DNA from: Gerris lacustris
Lineage: Eukaryota > Arthropoda > Insecta > Hemiptera > Gerridae
Reading direction: 5' to 3'
Assembly (NCBI GenBank): GCA_951217055.1
Contig: OX578277.1
Coordinates: forward strand, 64,636,388-64,700,387
Length of the DNA: 64,000 nt
A program made the position numbers and the translations under genes. The notes under the pieces were generated by a model, which saw only the letters and a list, made by a program, of their open reading frames with translations, was not told where the DNA came from and did not search any database. Shown here in pieces: positions 33,651 through 46,851 of the stretch (the first letter of the stretch is position 1; the number at the start of each line of letters is the position of its first letter).

Positions 33651-34539
33651 ATTGTATAATTAAAATATTTATGTCTAAAGTTCCATGAACGCATACTTAA
33701 CATGGAAACTGGCACATCATATATGGACGCATAACCTGTATGGTCAAATTGCAATAAAAACCCTTCTCCTTATTTTAAGTTTATAGATTATATCTACTAG
33801 GTACATATCTTTATTCTGTCTTAGACAAAATCATCTGTATTGAGTTGAACATTAATCTTAATAGCCATTGATGTTTCAATCAAGCAAGGAAGCATATTTA
33901 AATAATAATTTGAAAAATAATTATACGTACATATTTAGTATTCTAAAAATCCAGCATGATTAAATAAATAATTTACTTATTAATCGGTATAATTTTACTT
34001 ATTAATAGATAATTTTTAGGCCAAAGGGTTTCTGAAGCTCCGGTATTAATTCTATTAAGTCTTAACTAACAACAAATTAAACTAACCGATTCAAAGTATT
34101 AAGTCACATTTTTAGGGCGATGCAGCGTTATTGAAGTAAGTTTCCAAGTATTTATTCAGGTTAAAAATTATTAATATTATAATATTTTGAACTTAGCAAG
34201 AGCTAAATGAAACAGTGAAAGAGAAGGAATGCATGGAGGGGTGGAGTCAGAGGGAGAGGGAACCCCGCCCAGAATCCCTCAAAGTATAGAATTTTAGCAC
34301 ATCATCAGGCTTAAAGCATATTATATAACCAAGGATTATGCTACTTATTTAAGACTATAATCTGTTCACAGAACTATTTACTTTTAAATATATATTTATT
34401 CTCAAAAAGCTAGAGCTTGCTTTTAAGAAAAGTTTGTTGAGGTCGATAGACCATCCCTACCACCTTTGACCCAAACTTGGATCTGCCCTGACGTGCGAAT
34501 TAAGTTGTTTCATATTTTCCCCTTTACTCATTCATTAGA
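33651..34539. other. unassigned tract with a purine-rich island
   Basis: GGAGGGGTGGAGTCAGAGGG near 34228 is one of several purine/pyrimidine-rich islands in the window (others near 22940, 43075, 44850, 53230), perhaps parts of one old repeat family. No gene. Confidence 0.4.
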
Positions 34540-35565
<1,026 letters not shown>

Positions 35566-36141
35566 ACTTTTGCTTCCGAATTTACCGAAGGTAACAGAAG
35601 CTATATGATCGTTCTGAAGAACGAAATTTTTTGTCTCCGATTTCAAAGATTCCGATTCAAAAATTTTAGGCATCAGGGAACATTTTTGGTTCCGTGTCTG
35701 TCTGTCGGTCTGTCAATTCTTGCGAACCCACATATCTTAAAAACTACACAGCCGATTTTAATGAAGTTTTTATGGTCATAATTAGCTTATTGTTGCTCCC
35801 ATATAAGTTTCCACCTTTGAACTCATTGGTTTCTCTTCCACATGCGCACAAACATACATTAATTTGCACCTTTAGCTTCAATCTAGTTATCTGATTTGTA
35901 TGAAACTTTTATAGTTTTTTGAAGGTAACCCGCAGATAGCCCCAGATTAATTTGAACCGTATGTGCTCTTTAACTTTTGCTAAATTGATACTTTAATTCA
36001 TGTAAAAAATCAAAATTATTTGACTGATTTAAAAACAGGGGAAACAATTAAATAAATAAGACAATAATGGCTTGTAAAAGCATAAAATCAAGAAAGTACG
36101 TGATAGGATACGAGGAAGCTAAGTGCCACACCTATTGGCAG
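35566..36141 (+). repeat. family A copy 3, nearly complete
   Basis: Starts at CTTTTGCTTCCGAATTTACC, contains GTTCTGAAGAACGAAATTTT, GTTCCGTGTCTGTCTGTCGG, CATATAAGTTTCCACC and AGATAGCCCCAGATTAATTT, and ends GTGCCACACCTATTGGCAG. About 575 bp, no coding capacity. Confidence 0.75.
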
Positions 36142-36149
36142 TCTATTTT

Positions 36150-36446
36150 GATTCCGTGTTTGTCTATCGGTCTGTCACTCAATTTTTGCGAACCAACAGA
36201 TCTAAAAAATTACTCATCTTATTTAATTGAAATATGGATGGTTTGTCTAAAGTATCTCGCTGATAGCCCCAGATTAATTTCAACGGTCAGCGCTCTTTAA
36301 GTATTGCTAAATTGATACTTTAATTGTTGTAAAAAATCAAAACAATTTTGACAGTTTAAAAAATTCGGGGGGGGGGGGGGGGGAGTTATTACAGTATATA
36401 CGAAGTATAGGTCGCGAGGCAGCTATGTGCCACTCTAATTAGCAGA
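36150..36446 (+). repeat. family A copy 4, 5'-truncated, tandem to copy 3
   Basis: Begins in the core (GATTCCGTGTTTGTCTATCG), repeats AGATCTAAAAAATTACTCAT and ATAGCCCCAGATTAATTTCA, and ends GTGCCACTCTAATTAGCAG. It follows copy 3 directly, same orientation. A G-run of about 18 (36366-36383) lies inside. Confidence 0.7.
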
Positions 36447-37506
36447 GTATTTGATTAATTCTTTAATTTTAATTATGTAATACAATTGGTTCACAAACAG
36501 TAACCATTATAAATATTAAAAACTGAACTTGAGTGTCGCTGGTTTCATACGAATTTTGAAGTAAGCAATTGCTTATAGTAATTCACTATTTTGTTTAATT
36601 AGTTTTGTGCAGAACAATTCATCACAGTGGTATACAATAAAAAGGTGTTACATAAAACATAATTTTAAAAAACCTAATAAATACATACATTTCGCTAATG
36701 AATCTGTAAAGACGTTAATAAAATGAATCAATTTATTACTCGCATGCAAAAGGGAAAAATTAAACTGCTAGCTATAATTATTATTTCATTGAGAGAAATA
36801 ATAATTTCGCGATCAAGAGATCAGCTTGAGTTGATATGAAAGGTATATTCTACGTTGGCTGATCTAAGTTGAGATACAATTGGGCTAATGGCAGTATCGC
36901 GTGAAGTCAGGCGACAGCAGGCCCTTTTTAGGGCTTATATGCATTCAACCCTATAACAGAATTCAGCGTGATGATAATTATTCTCGGACAATCGTTTGCT
37001 TTAGAAATCATCCAGCTACATTATGGGTGAATTAAGTTTCGTAACACTAACATTGATGTTATCAATTTAGATTAATTTAAAAGTTTCATATAGGCCATGC
37101 GATAATTTTATAGCGTATCTTTTACTACTTTAATTTTGGTTACGCAGGACCTAAAAATACTTAATAAATAACCTCTGATTAAACGAAGCGTTGTTAAATT
37201 GTTTTAGGAGTTTAACTAAAACCAAGGTCCTGAAATTAAAACAATCTGGGATCGATTCCCTGAGTTGAGACATGCGCTGTATCACAGATGACTCTAAAAA
37301 TGTCGCTAAGCGCCTCACTCCGCAGTAAATCCAAAATATAAGAATGTAAAATCATTATAAATATTATTAATATTTTTTTAGAACAAATTAGTATTAATCC
37401 TGTTACATTCCAGTATCTTTTTTATTTGTGTCATAAGATTGTGTTTTGATGTTTTCTAGGAAATACAGGAATTAAAGAACATACATTTACGAGTATTATA
37501 ACAATA
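36447..37506. other. unassigned tract
   Basis: No gene or repeat recognised. A box-B-like GGATCGATTCCC near 37250 has no tRNA fold around it. Confidence 0.4.
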
Positions 37507-38032
37507 AACAGGTCAAGTGTGTGCTGGTCAGCACACAACGAGGGTCCGTAGGCAACACTGTATTGTTAGTAGTACCTATTGATGATGCTTTTTAAAATGC
37601 TAAAAAGTCTACTTTGAACTATCCTATATGGTCTGATATTCTCAAAACACATAAACAAACTTCTGATAAAGTATATTTTGTCAGTGAACCAGTCTATAAA
37701 CATATATAAATACATCAAAAAGAATTTAGTTATAAAAAAAACGTCAAATTTTGTCAATAAAAAAATATATATATATTTTTTTTTTTCGAAATTTCCAAAA
37801 AGTGGTATCTTTACTTTTGGTAGAAGAATTTTTTGCACTTTACATAAGCGAGATAGAAAGGGGGGGGGGGGGGGGCACTTTTCACACCCACTTCACACTT
37901 GCCTAGGCTCGTCTTGTCAAAGCTTATAACCAAAAATTATATATTTTTGTAGCCGTAAGAGCAGGCAACAGACGGAAGGACGGATAGACACACGCAGAAA
38001 AATATAAGGGTCCTTGGTTTTGCCTACGGGCC
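37507..38032 (-). mobile_element. family B copy 2
   Basis: Inverted relative to copy 1: hairpin TGTGTGCT-GGTC-AGCACACA (37518-37537), then GGGTCCGTAGGC (37542-37553) and, at the far end, GCCTACGGGCC (38022-38032). AAAAAGTGGTATCTTTACTT, the G-run (37861-37875) and the ACGGAAGGACGGATAGACAC core all match copy 1 in reverse order. Shorter than copy 1. Confidence 0.65.
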
Positions 38033-39369
38033 TTAAAAAAGAGTAAATAGGAAGAACTTCCCATAGTTTACGATAGATCCTTGTGACTGTGCTTATAGTA
38101 TACGCCTTTATATTATAGATTGTAATGGGCCTAGTTCACGGAAGATTATATAGCAGTTGTCTGAATGTTACCTATATTGTACTAAAAATCTAGTATTTTA
38201 TAATTAGATTACTGCGTGATATAGATGAAACGTAGATTTTAAATGGTTGAACATTATTTTTAAATGAAAGAAGCCCAAACAAATGAAGTTGCCTATGAGA
38301 ATTATGATAAAATCATCAAGAATTTTAGAATAAAACTTGACACATGAATAAAAGATAGAATATGTAAATCAGAAGTTTTTTAAACTACATATAGTCTTGA
38401 ATATGATCGGCTAGGTCGAAACTTTGCCTTCACCTTAATTAAGAGAACAAACTTTTTACTTACAATAGGATCCTTTTTACAAATATGTGATAAAATGAGT
38501 TAAATTTCAAGGAATAAAGAGCAGTTCGGAACGAATAGTATGGCTACATACTATAATGTTTTTTAAACATAAAACGAAAAAAAGAAATTACCGAAAAATA
38601 TAGTATAATTAGTTATTTTAATTCAAAATGTTATCTAGATGGCTGTTCTTACCTGTTTTTAACATTGTAAAAGTAATTAAACTTGCTTAAAAAAGTAATA
38701 CTTATTTTTAAAACTTTGTAAGAAAGATAAAGCCAATAAGAAAACTTCATAATACGATTTTAAGATGGATCATAAGTAATCTAAAGTTAATTTCTTTTAT
38801 CCTTCTTCTCATCAGTATATAAGAATCAGTTAGTGTGTAAAATTCGATTAAACTAAGAAGGGGAAATAGTCAAGTCTTGAATGTATCTCTGAGGTAATTA
38901 TCGTATTAATTATTAACTTCAATTTAACTGGCAGGAGTATTTGAAGTTAGAGAAAGTTTATTGGGAGGTATAAATCACTGGAAGCAAGTAATACCCAACC
39001 CCTATCTTCTCTAAAGCTTGGCGTTTCCCCACTTTAACTTAATCCAGGGATTGTACTTAAAACTCCCTTGTACTTATTCATCATTCCTAAACATTCTCAC
39101 CATCAAACTGGTTATTACAGAATTTACCAGTTCTAAGTTAACGGAATTAATATTAAATTATTTCTAATTGAATGTCTGAATTTATAATATTTTCAACAAC
39201 TTCGAAGAAGATTTCTTAATAACTAAATATTTTGAATTCCTGTCACTGATTTACTTACTTTGACGATTAATCTCTTGATTTACTTTCTTGCGTAAATAGT
39301 TATAAATCAATTAATGAACTTTGTTTAACTCATGATTAAAAGAAAAGATGATACCTAGCTTTACTTTCT
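38033..39369. other. unassigned tract
   Basis: No supported gene or element. Confidence 0.4.
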
Positions 39370-39621
39370 TTAGACTGGACTCGCTCTTGCGATTTCTTGT
39401 CCCTGCAGCTTAAAACTCGCAGTTGCAAAGATTTTATGTGGTGCGCGCAGTGCAACTAATAAATCGATGGCTTTATTTAGCTTCTCTATGGATATCATGC
39501 AAACAAGTTGTGTGATCGCTCTTCGCTCTTTTACTCCATGTGAAACCAACAACACTACTATATGTTCCTCTTTTAAGCCAAAGATTAATGTAGGATAAAG
39601 GGACAGTTCTACAAGTTTCAA
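39370..39621 (-). CDS. possible exon or coding remnant, unrecognised
   Basis: An 83-codon frame (MKLVELSLYPTLIFGLKEEH..., ending IARASPV) is less AT-biased than its surroundings and has balanced amino-acid use (VSHGVKERRAITQLVCMISI), which is unusual here. I recognise no family, and no convincing start context or splice sites settle its limits. It could be a stray exon, a decayed transposon ORF or chance. Confidence 0.2.
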   Translation of the reverse strand: MKLVELSLYPTLIFGLKEEHIVVLLVSHGVKERRAITQLVCMISIEKLNKAIDLLVALRAPHKIFATASFKLQGQEIARASPV

Positions 39622-39827
39622 GACCTATGTGATCAACTGCGTCATTTTATCAAGTACCTATTAGAATGAGTAAATTTGTTTTGAATATTTATTTATTGTT
39701 GGAGACACAAGATGGAGAAAGTTAATACCAGCTGAAGGGTGTTTATCAGTATTATTATTTCGGGTGACTCTGAAACAAACTTATCCCCAAAGTCTTGTTT
39801 TCAAATTCCGACCACTGTATTATGTAT

Positions 39828-39885
39828 CAATTCTTTATTATATTATATTCAATTCTTTATTATATTATATTCAATTCTTTATTAT
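39828..39885. repeat. short tandem repeat, about 3 x 24 bp
   Basis: TTCAATTCTTTATTATATTA-type unit repeated roughly three times. Confidence 0.85.
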
Positions 39886-40429
39886 AAGTATAATATGGCC
39901 TTTCTTTCAGTAATAAGTCTGTCCATATCACTTGCACTATTAATGATAACATCATCACAAAATTCGTCAGTTGGATTGTCGCAGTCATTGTATTTTACGG
40001 TAAAAAAAAGAAAAGAGGAAGACTAAACATATAGACTGGCAAGATCACATCTGAAGCTCGCCTGAATATTCACTAGTGCGAGCAGGTTCATACTTGAGCG
40101 AGACTCATTCCAAAAAGTGATAACCGCATCGCTATGATAATAAGAATGGTTGCGATTTTATGTTCGCATAAGCGTGCAGTCCAATTTAAAATAATGTCTT
40201 TTTCCATTTCATCAGATAAGCAATCACGTGATTACACATTGCAAGTGCGCGCCCAGTCTAATGCTATGATAACATAGAATCATGATCATAACTTGAAGCT
40301 TTTAGTAAAGAAATTAGTATTCATTTCAGGATTTTCATTAAGGTTATTCACGACTGAAAGACTGCTTAATATTAGACCAATGTTAACATTAAAAATTTTA
40401 ATGACCTTCAATTAGGACTATCATAGCTA

Positions 40430-40669
40430 ACTTAAAGGTTATTAGCGACGGAAGTATAAGTAAGGGTGTTTCTATTTAACCGCCTGGGCATATTAAATAT
40501 TGCTAAATTAAAACTTATATTAATGTAAAAAAAAAAAAAAAAAAAAAATGACATATTTAAAAAAAGAGGGAAACAAGTAAATAAGTTGGGTAATATTAGG
40601 TTGTAAAAGCTTAGTATCAGTAAAGTACGTGAGATGATGCCAGGAAGCTGTGTGCCACGCTAATTGGCT
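40430..40669 (+). repeat. family A copy 5, 3' fragment
   Basis: Matches the 3' half of family A: GGGCATATTAAATATTGCTA, AAGAGGGAAACAAGTAAATA, TTGTAAAAGCTTAGTATCAG and GTGTGCCACGCTAATTGGC. An A-run of 23 sits at 40526-40549. Confidence 0.65.
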
Positions 40670-40966
40670 AAAATTTTATCTAAATCAGGATATGAATATT
40701 AGTGACACAAAATAAATAGAAACTTTTTCTTTTTTTACCCATTCCCGGCTTTATATTTGTTTTGATTTATAACGGTAAATGCAATACTTTTTATTTTTAC
40801 CTTCTTTTCTTTTCGTAACGTGAGTAGTCTCAGGCGTACGCACAGCTTTCCTCCCCCTTACCCTGAACGCTTAAGGGCCCGGATACCTACGTATATTTGT
40901 AAAATTATATTTTAGTTTAAATTTTGTATGTATCTCATTTTGTTTTCGTATTGTATATTAATAATC

Positions 40967-41220
<254 letters not shown>

Positions 41221-41359
41221 CATCAACACAGCTTGACTCAAGCTGGTACAAAAAGGTTTGTAGGATATAAGTGTTATATTCAAATTTCAAGTTTAAGAAC
41301 CTTTCAGCATATTGAGTAAGAGTCAATAGCGAATTCTCCTATTTTGTCATTCAAAATTC

Positions 41360-41860
41360 CTAGGACTCCTAACATGCGATTCTATAGATATTATTTACTA
41401 TCTCAAATACTCGATTCCTGAAAGGTAAAACTTTGACGTGGAAAAATTGAGAAAAAGTTGGGAAGAAAAAAGTAGGATGCAAACAAAATCCTTCCGATTT
41501 CCACCTCCCAGAAATATTCAGACAAAAAAGCTGTAACCCGGTGAAAGGGTTGCAAAGCAAGAGTTTTCTAGGGCAGGCCATCTGTACTGTTTGTTTTAAA
41601 ATGAAGGTACGTGTTGTGAAAAAAGGGTTCCATGTATGTATAATATATATGTAGGGGATTTTTTTCTGTTGGTAGTTGTGTGAAAGGGATGCTGGGTGTC
41701 ATGGAGGTCAAGCCCTTGGTAGCCATGTTAGCGAAGGGAGGAGGCAAGAGAAAGGGAGCAACGGATCGAAGGGTCTTTCTGCTACAGCTGCGCACGAGAT
41801 CCCGGCCCTACTCCCCTCCACCTCTCAACTCAGCCTTATCATATTGATTCTAACTTGAAT
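41360..41860. other. GC-richer segment, unassigned
   Basis: Less AT-rich than its flanks, with frames of 60-75 codons on both strands but no domain I recognise. CTCCCCTCCACCTCTCAACT near 41810 resembles the pyrimidine-rich interior of family C-type repeats, so this may be repeat-derived. Confidence 0.35.
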
Positions 41861-44652
41861 CCATTCGGTGCCCTATCAACGCCACGCTGCTACCTCCACG
41901 CCCTTTACAACACCACTCACCTGTCTTCTCAAATAACGTAACTATCAACGCCTTTTTAACTTATACTTGCTTCATTTAACCACTTCCTTACATTTTCTCT
42001 CTTTTACTTTTAATTTCTATTACTTTTCATTCAATCCAAACCCTCTTAATTAATTAATCCTCTCTTAATATTGCATCTGATTTTGAATTATTTTATATTA
42101 ACCATATAGGCAGCATCTTAATTCTCTGGACCCTTAATAATATCGCTAAAGATCAAATATCAGTGGGTATTTAATTACAAAATTATTAAAAGTTATAAAT
42201 TATCTAAGAAAAAAATATAATCAAGAAAACTTTTGATTTCAATTTATTATAGAAATGCGCATTTTTCTTTTCTCGGAAGTCATTGATTTCTAAAAAAAAA
42301 AATGTATTTTTTTCTATGTTATCTATTTTTAAATTTATTCAAATTTTACTTTAATTTGTATCCATATAATTTAAATTATTGTTCATAATAATATGATAGC
42401 ATATCGCGATTTAGTTGGAAGTTATAACATCATATTTTTTTAAAAAATATACAACAGTATGTTTTTCATAAAATGTAATTAAAAATTAACTATTCTGAAT
42501 AAATGTATGCATTTAACAGATTCAAAGAAAACTTTGAAATTAACTTTTTAATGAATATTAAGCTAGGGAGTGGCTTCCATAGATTGGACTCGGAAGAGTA
42601 GGGTTAGAGTTGCAGGACGCCCACATCTGCTTTAAGAGTGTGGAGAGCTGCAAACTCTGATTTACCCAAAAATTAACCCTCACTCTATCTACTTCTTCTA
42701 ATCATATCTCTTCATGGCTAGTGAAACTATCTCCATTCTATATTAACTTATTGTATTTCATTATGTTTACTTTTTTGTGCCGTACTACCTATCTTATCTG
42801 AAAAGTCAAGCACACAAAAAGATTTTAATTACCGTTCATTAAAATAAAATTATGATGCAATATTCTATAATAGTTATAAAACTGGAATTCTCTTTATCGT
42901 TTTCTGCTCTATGTGTCTATCTTCCAATGGTAACAAAAATGAAGGAATCCTCGACCTAAATTAAGTAGAAAATTATTTAATTTTAAATTTTAATGATATC
43001 TCTTGATTTAGCGCTGTGCTGTACTATCTTTGTGCTTAAAGGTTATTGGCATGTGTATGACTTTAGGCGTCTCCCTCTCGAACCAAACTCCCTCCCCAAT
43101 CCATCTGCCTCTACACAACTTGCTGTAAAAGTTAATTCGTGAACAGATGCGTGGAAGTACTGTTAAATGTATCCTGAAATATTCTTAAATCTGACACCGA
43201 GGCGTAAATAACTGGACTGCTGATAGTTTAATTACGAATATAATATGTAAACTCGTTTGGGCGTTGTCATGATCCATGCTTTATGTACCTACTCACTACT
43301 CTTTAAGATTTTATTCTAAAATTTATTTTTTGATAATATTATTTACTTCTTACTTTAAAACGTACATAAATTATTTACTCAGTATAAAGAACTAGAAATA
43401 TGTTAGAATTTATATTAAATAAATTTACATTATTATAATTATTTTGCAGTTTCTATTTTTTTTTTCCATGCGCTGAGATTTCAAATAGTTCCTTTGAAAT
43501 TTGACGTCGACACAATGTGTAAGCGTTGGTTATTAATCAATAATCTCATAAGAATTGGATTACATGCAACGTGGGATTAGTTGAAATTGTAATTTATTGA
43601 TATATCTATAAATTTATTATTAATTTAAAAATCCAGATAATAATATGTATACTATAAACTTGTATACAATACAATACAAAAGGGACAGTAATATTTGAAT
43701 TAAGGACTAACATATTCTACTTTGGTTTCAACGTTGACGCGGGTTCTGCATACACTCTGATTTTAAACGTGGACCCTGCCTTTTGAATTAATAGGAACAT
43801 TGGGGCATTGTAATTTATAACTGCTTAGTCTCGACTTAAGTGTACGATCAACTCTCGTATACGATCGAGAGTTTGGATGTGCTTTTTCTTAGTTTGGTTA
43901 GACACTTGCAGCTGAATTAAACTGTGCTCAAAATTCAGCAAAATGTTTGTTGATAGAGGAAGGATCTGATGATCTGTTGAGTCTCTGTATGAATCCCTCG
44001 ACACACCCTATCTACTCCACGTTTTAATTTTTAGACTAGCTGAACTTCACATCCCTTCCCTCACCCACTAAATGCTTAAAATAAAATTCAAGTAAGATGA
44101 ATAACGTATATGTTTATACAAAGATTTTTTAAGGATATTTTAGGTATGATTATGTACCGACGGGGGATGAAATATAGCCATATCAAGATGAATACTTTAG
44201 ATTACATTTTTTTAAGTTACCCTAAAGGGACCTATATTAAAATAGAAGATTGAATATATATGGGACATATAGAACTAACTTTGTAAAAGAAAACTTAAGT
44301 ACCTGCTCTTTATGCCAATTCGGAACGTTTACCATTATTTTATGGCCACGAGTAAGTGAATAGGTCCGTTGCAAACATTGTGGGGTATCCGCTTGGCCTG
44401 GGTTCAGAATAAAGAAAAGGTTGCTTTAATTCTAGAGAAAAGTCCTGCCATAAAAAAGCAAGTACATTTTTTACTGGGTTAAAATCCTTTTGTACTTTTG
44501 GGTGAGCTATATTCATTCAAGTGAAATTTACAAGCTTCCATTTAATTCGAGGAAGTAAAGACTAAAGATAAACTATTTTATTTGGCCTGCTTCTATTCTA
44601 TTTAATTGTCCTGCTAGATATGCTTTTTTGTAGAAAGATTAAAAAAAAAACA
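41861..44652. other. unassigned 2.8-kb tract
   Basis: AT-rich, no supported gene; pyrimidine-rich islands near 41870-41960 and 43070-43130. Confidence 0.4.
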
Positions 44653-45362
44653 CTGCCAATTTGAGTGACACATAGCTTCCTCGCATCCTATCGCGTATAC
44701 TTTAATGATTTTAAGCTTTTAAAATCCATTAGTGTCTAATTTATTTAATTTCCCCCCGAAAAAAAAGCCTTGTCGCCTGGTCTCGAGGTCCCTATAGGCT
44801 CGCTGTGCAATTGAAGAGATAGGTCAAATAGAGAGGTGGGGGAACCAAACCACTTCCTATTTCCCTCGTCTATCTCCCTCCCCGCGTTCTTTCTGTAATA
44901 AAAACTATTTAGTTTTAGCGATATTTAACACTTCATAGCGGTGTCGCTGTTGGTTTTATTAAAAAATTGTATTTGAAAAAATGTTTGTCTCATTAAATAG
45001 ATGAAGTTAGATTTTTTCCCCGACCTAAAATTCCAATTTTAAATTTAAAGTTCACGCTTACACGAGCGTTGCGCGCGAACTCTTGGGCAGATATCGTTGC
45101 CCAACTAACTCGTCCTGGGCATTGGTAAAATGAACATATCTAACAAATTTCATCTAAATCAGTCCACTTTTACTCAAGTTATCGTCACACGTTTCACGGT
45201 TCGCGGACACACAGACCGACAGGCAGACAGACAGACACGAGACCAAAAATGTTCCCTGATATCTGAAACGGATTTCTGTCTTAGAATTTTTAAAATTGGA
45301 GATATACAATTTTTTCTTGAGTGAACACAATGCTTCCGTTACCTTCGGTAAGCTCGGAAGCA
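44653..45362 (-). repeat. family A copy 7 / family C mosaic
   Basis: 44653-44762 is the family A 3' end (GCCAATTTGAGTGACACATA). About 44900-45215 instead aligns with family C (TTAGCGATATTTAACACTTC, CGCGCGAACTCTTGG, TTTACTCAAGTTATCGTCAC), and 45215-45362 returns to the family A 5' end (ATCTGAAACGGATTTCTGTC to GGTAAGCTCGGAAGC). The C-to-A switch falls in the GACAGACAGACA microsatellite shared by both families, so recombination or template switching there is the likely cause. Confidence 0.7.
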
Positions 45363-46150
45363 ATATAAAAATAATTAATGTTTGAGGATATACCTAGCTA
45401 TGAAATTGGTTATAAAAGATGAGTAAAATGATTATGATATTACCTAAATGATTCGTTCTTTCTGCTCTAAGACATTATTTTTTTAATCAGTAATTGCTAG
45501 GTATGTATTGAAAACTATCCGCAACTACTGGATTAGCGCAGTCGATAATTACTAAGTTAATCAAACATATTCCTAATAGAAAAATTAACTTAAATGTATT
45601 TTAAGTTAACAATTAGTTATTGTCTGTGCAAGCGATATAGATAGCAAAATCTTTTGCAATTGTATCATTAAGTTAGTTCGACTAATGGTCACTGGGTCTG
45701 ATGCGCTTTCCATTTGAACGCCACTAACCCATGTAAGGTTTTAGTACCCGGATTTAACGTAAAAGTTTTTTCTAGCACATTTTTGTAAGTATATATATAA
45801 ATATAAAAGGGAAAATGACTGCTGTTACTCAAATATGAATAGTTGAAAATATTTCTTGTTTCGTTATGTCTATATAGTTGTTGAAAACGGGTAAAACCAG
45901 AGTCACTATGATGTCGTTATGGTCTCTAGTCATTACCCCACTAGTATATAAACTCAGGGGGTTGAGTTTCATGTCTAACTAACATTAACTTCGACCCAAC
46001 CTTTCTACCTTCCAGCACCCCATACCGCTTATTATTATAAACAATAATACCATTCATTTGTGCATCCAAACAATAACACAGCTTGCCATTAAACAACCCA
46101 ATTCTAATTTTTTTAAAATTAATTTAGCTCGTTACTTTTAAAACCAGATA
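45363..46150. other. unassigned tract
   Basis: No gene or repeat recognised. Confidence 0.4.
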
Positions 46151-46169
46151 GATATTAATTTGTTTTTTA

Positions 46170-46217
<48 letters not shown>

Positions 46218-46232
46218 GTGTGTTTTTTTTTT
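46151..46232. repeat. palindromic microsatellite (AC)n(TA)n(TG)n
   Basis: ACACACACACA, then (TA)n, then TGTGTGTG flanked by A/T runs: a short perfect-type palindrome, a small echo of the structure at 34540-34992. Confidence 0.9.
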
Positions 46233-46851
46233 ATGTATACTAAATTACAGCATGCTTCACAATTTGTACTACATGCGGTTAAAGGTCAAAATTACATTTA
46301 ACAATTGGCTTAAATAGGAAAATAGACACCGATAACAACAATGACGGTAAGATAGATAATAAAACTTACAGCAATTGGAAGTTACTGTAAGCGTATTAAA
46401 AACAAGTTAGTAACAAATAACAAGAAAATACAAAACTAAAATGAATAGGAACTTAATTACAAACATAGTTACACGTTATGAGTGTGTGTGTGTATCTAAA
46501 TTGGTGATTTTTATTATTTAATTTTTTAAGTAGAAGTTCCAAAATATATTGGTTGATACACTTATTAACAAGATAATAAGTATTTAATACAAATACGTCT
46601 AAACCCAGTGTATACTATAATTTTATCACTGGTTTCTGCTAAGGATGCTAAAACTGATATAAAGTTATATTATAATAGGGAATAAAGGAATCATATCTTA
46701 GTCATTTACGTGTCGATAAATCATACTTGAGATTTCTAGATATTAAATAATGGGTACCAGCATGGACTAGAGAAGAGCTAATTTATGAATGGCTAAGATA
46801 ATTCAAACATATTTTTAGTTTGAACCATAAAAGCGCAATCCTATTATTATA

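Noticed and set aside
37240..37330. tRNA-like box B (GGATCGATTCCC)
   Set aside because: No box A at the right distance and no acceptor or anticodon stem could be found.
41568..41858. Overlapping 60-75 codon frames on both strands
   Set aside because: No domain, no splice or start context, and the sequence resembles pyrimidine-rich repeat interiors.
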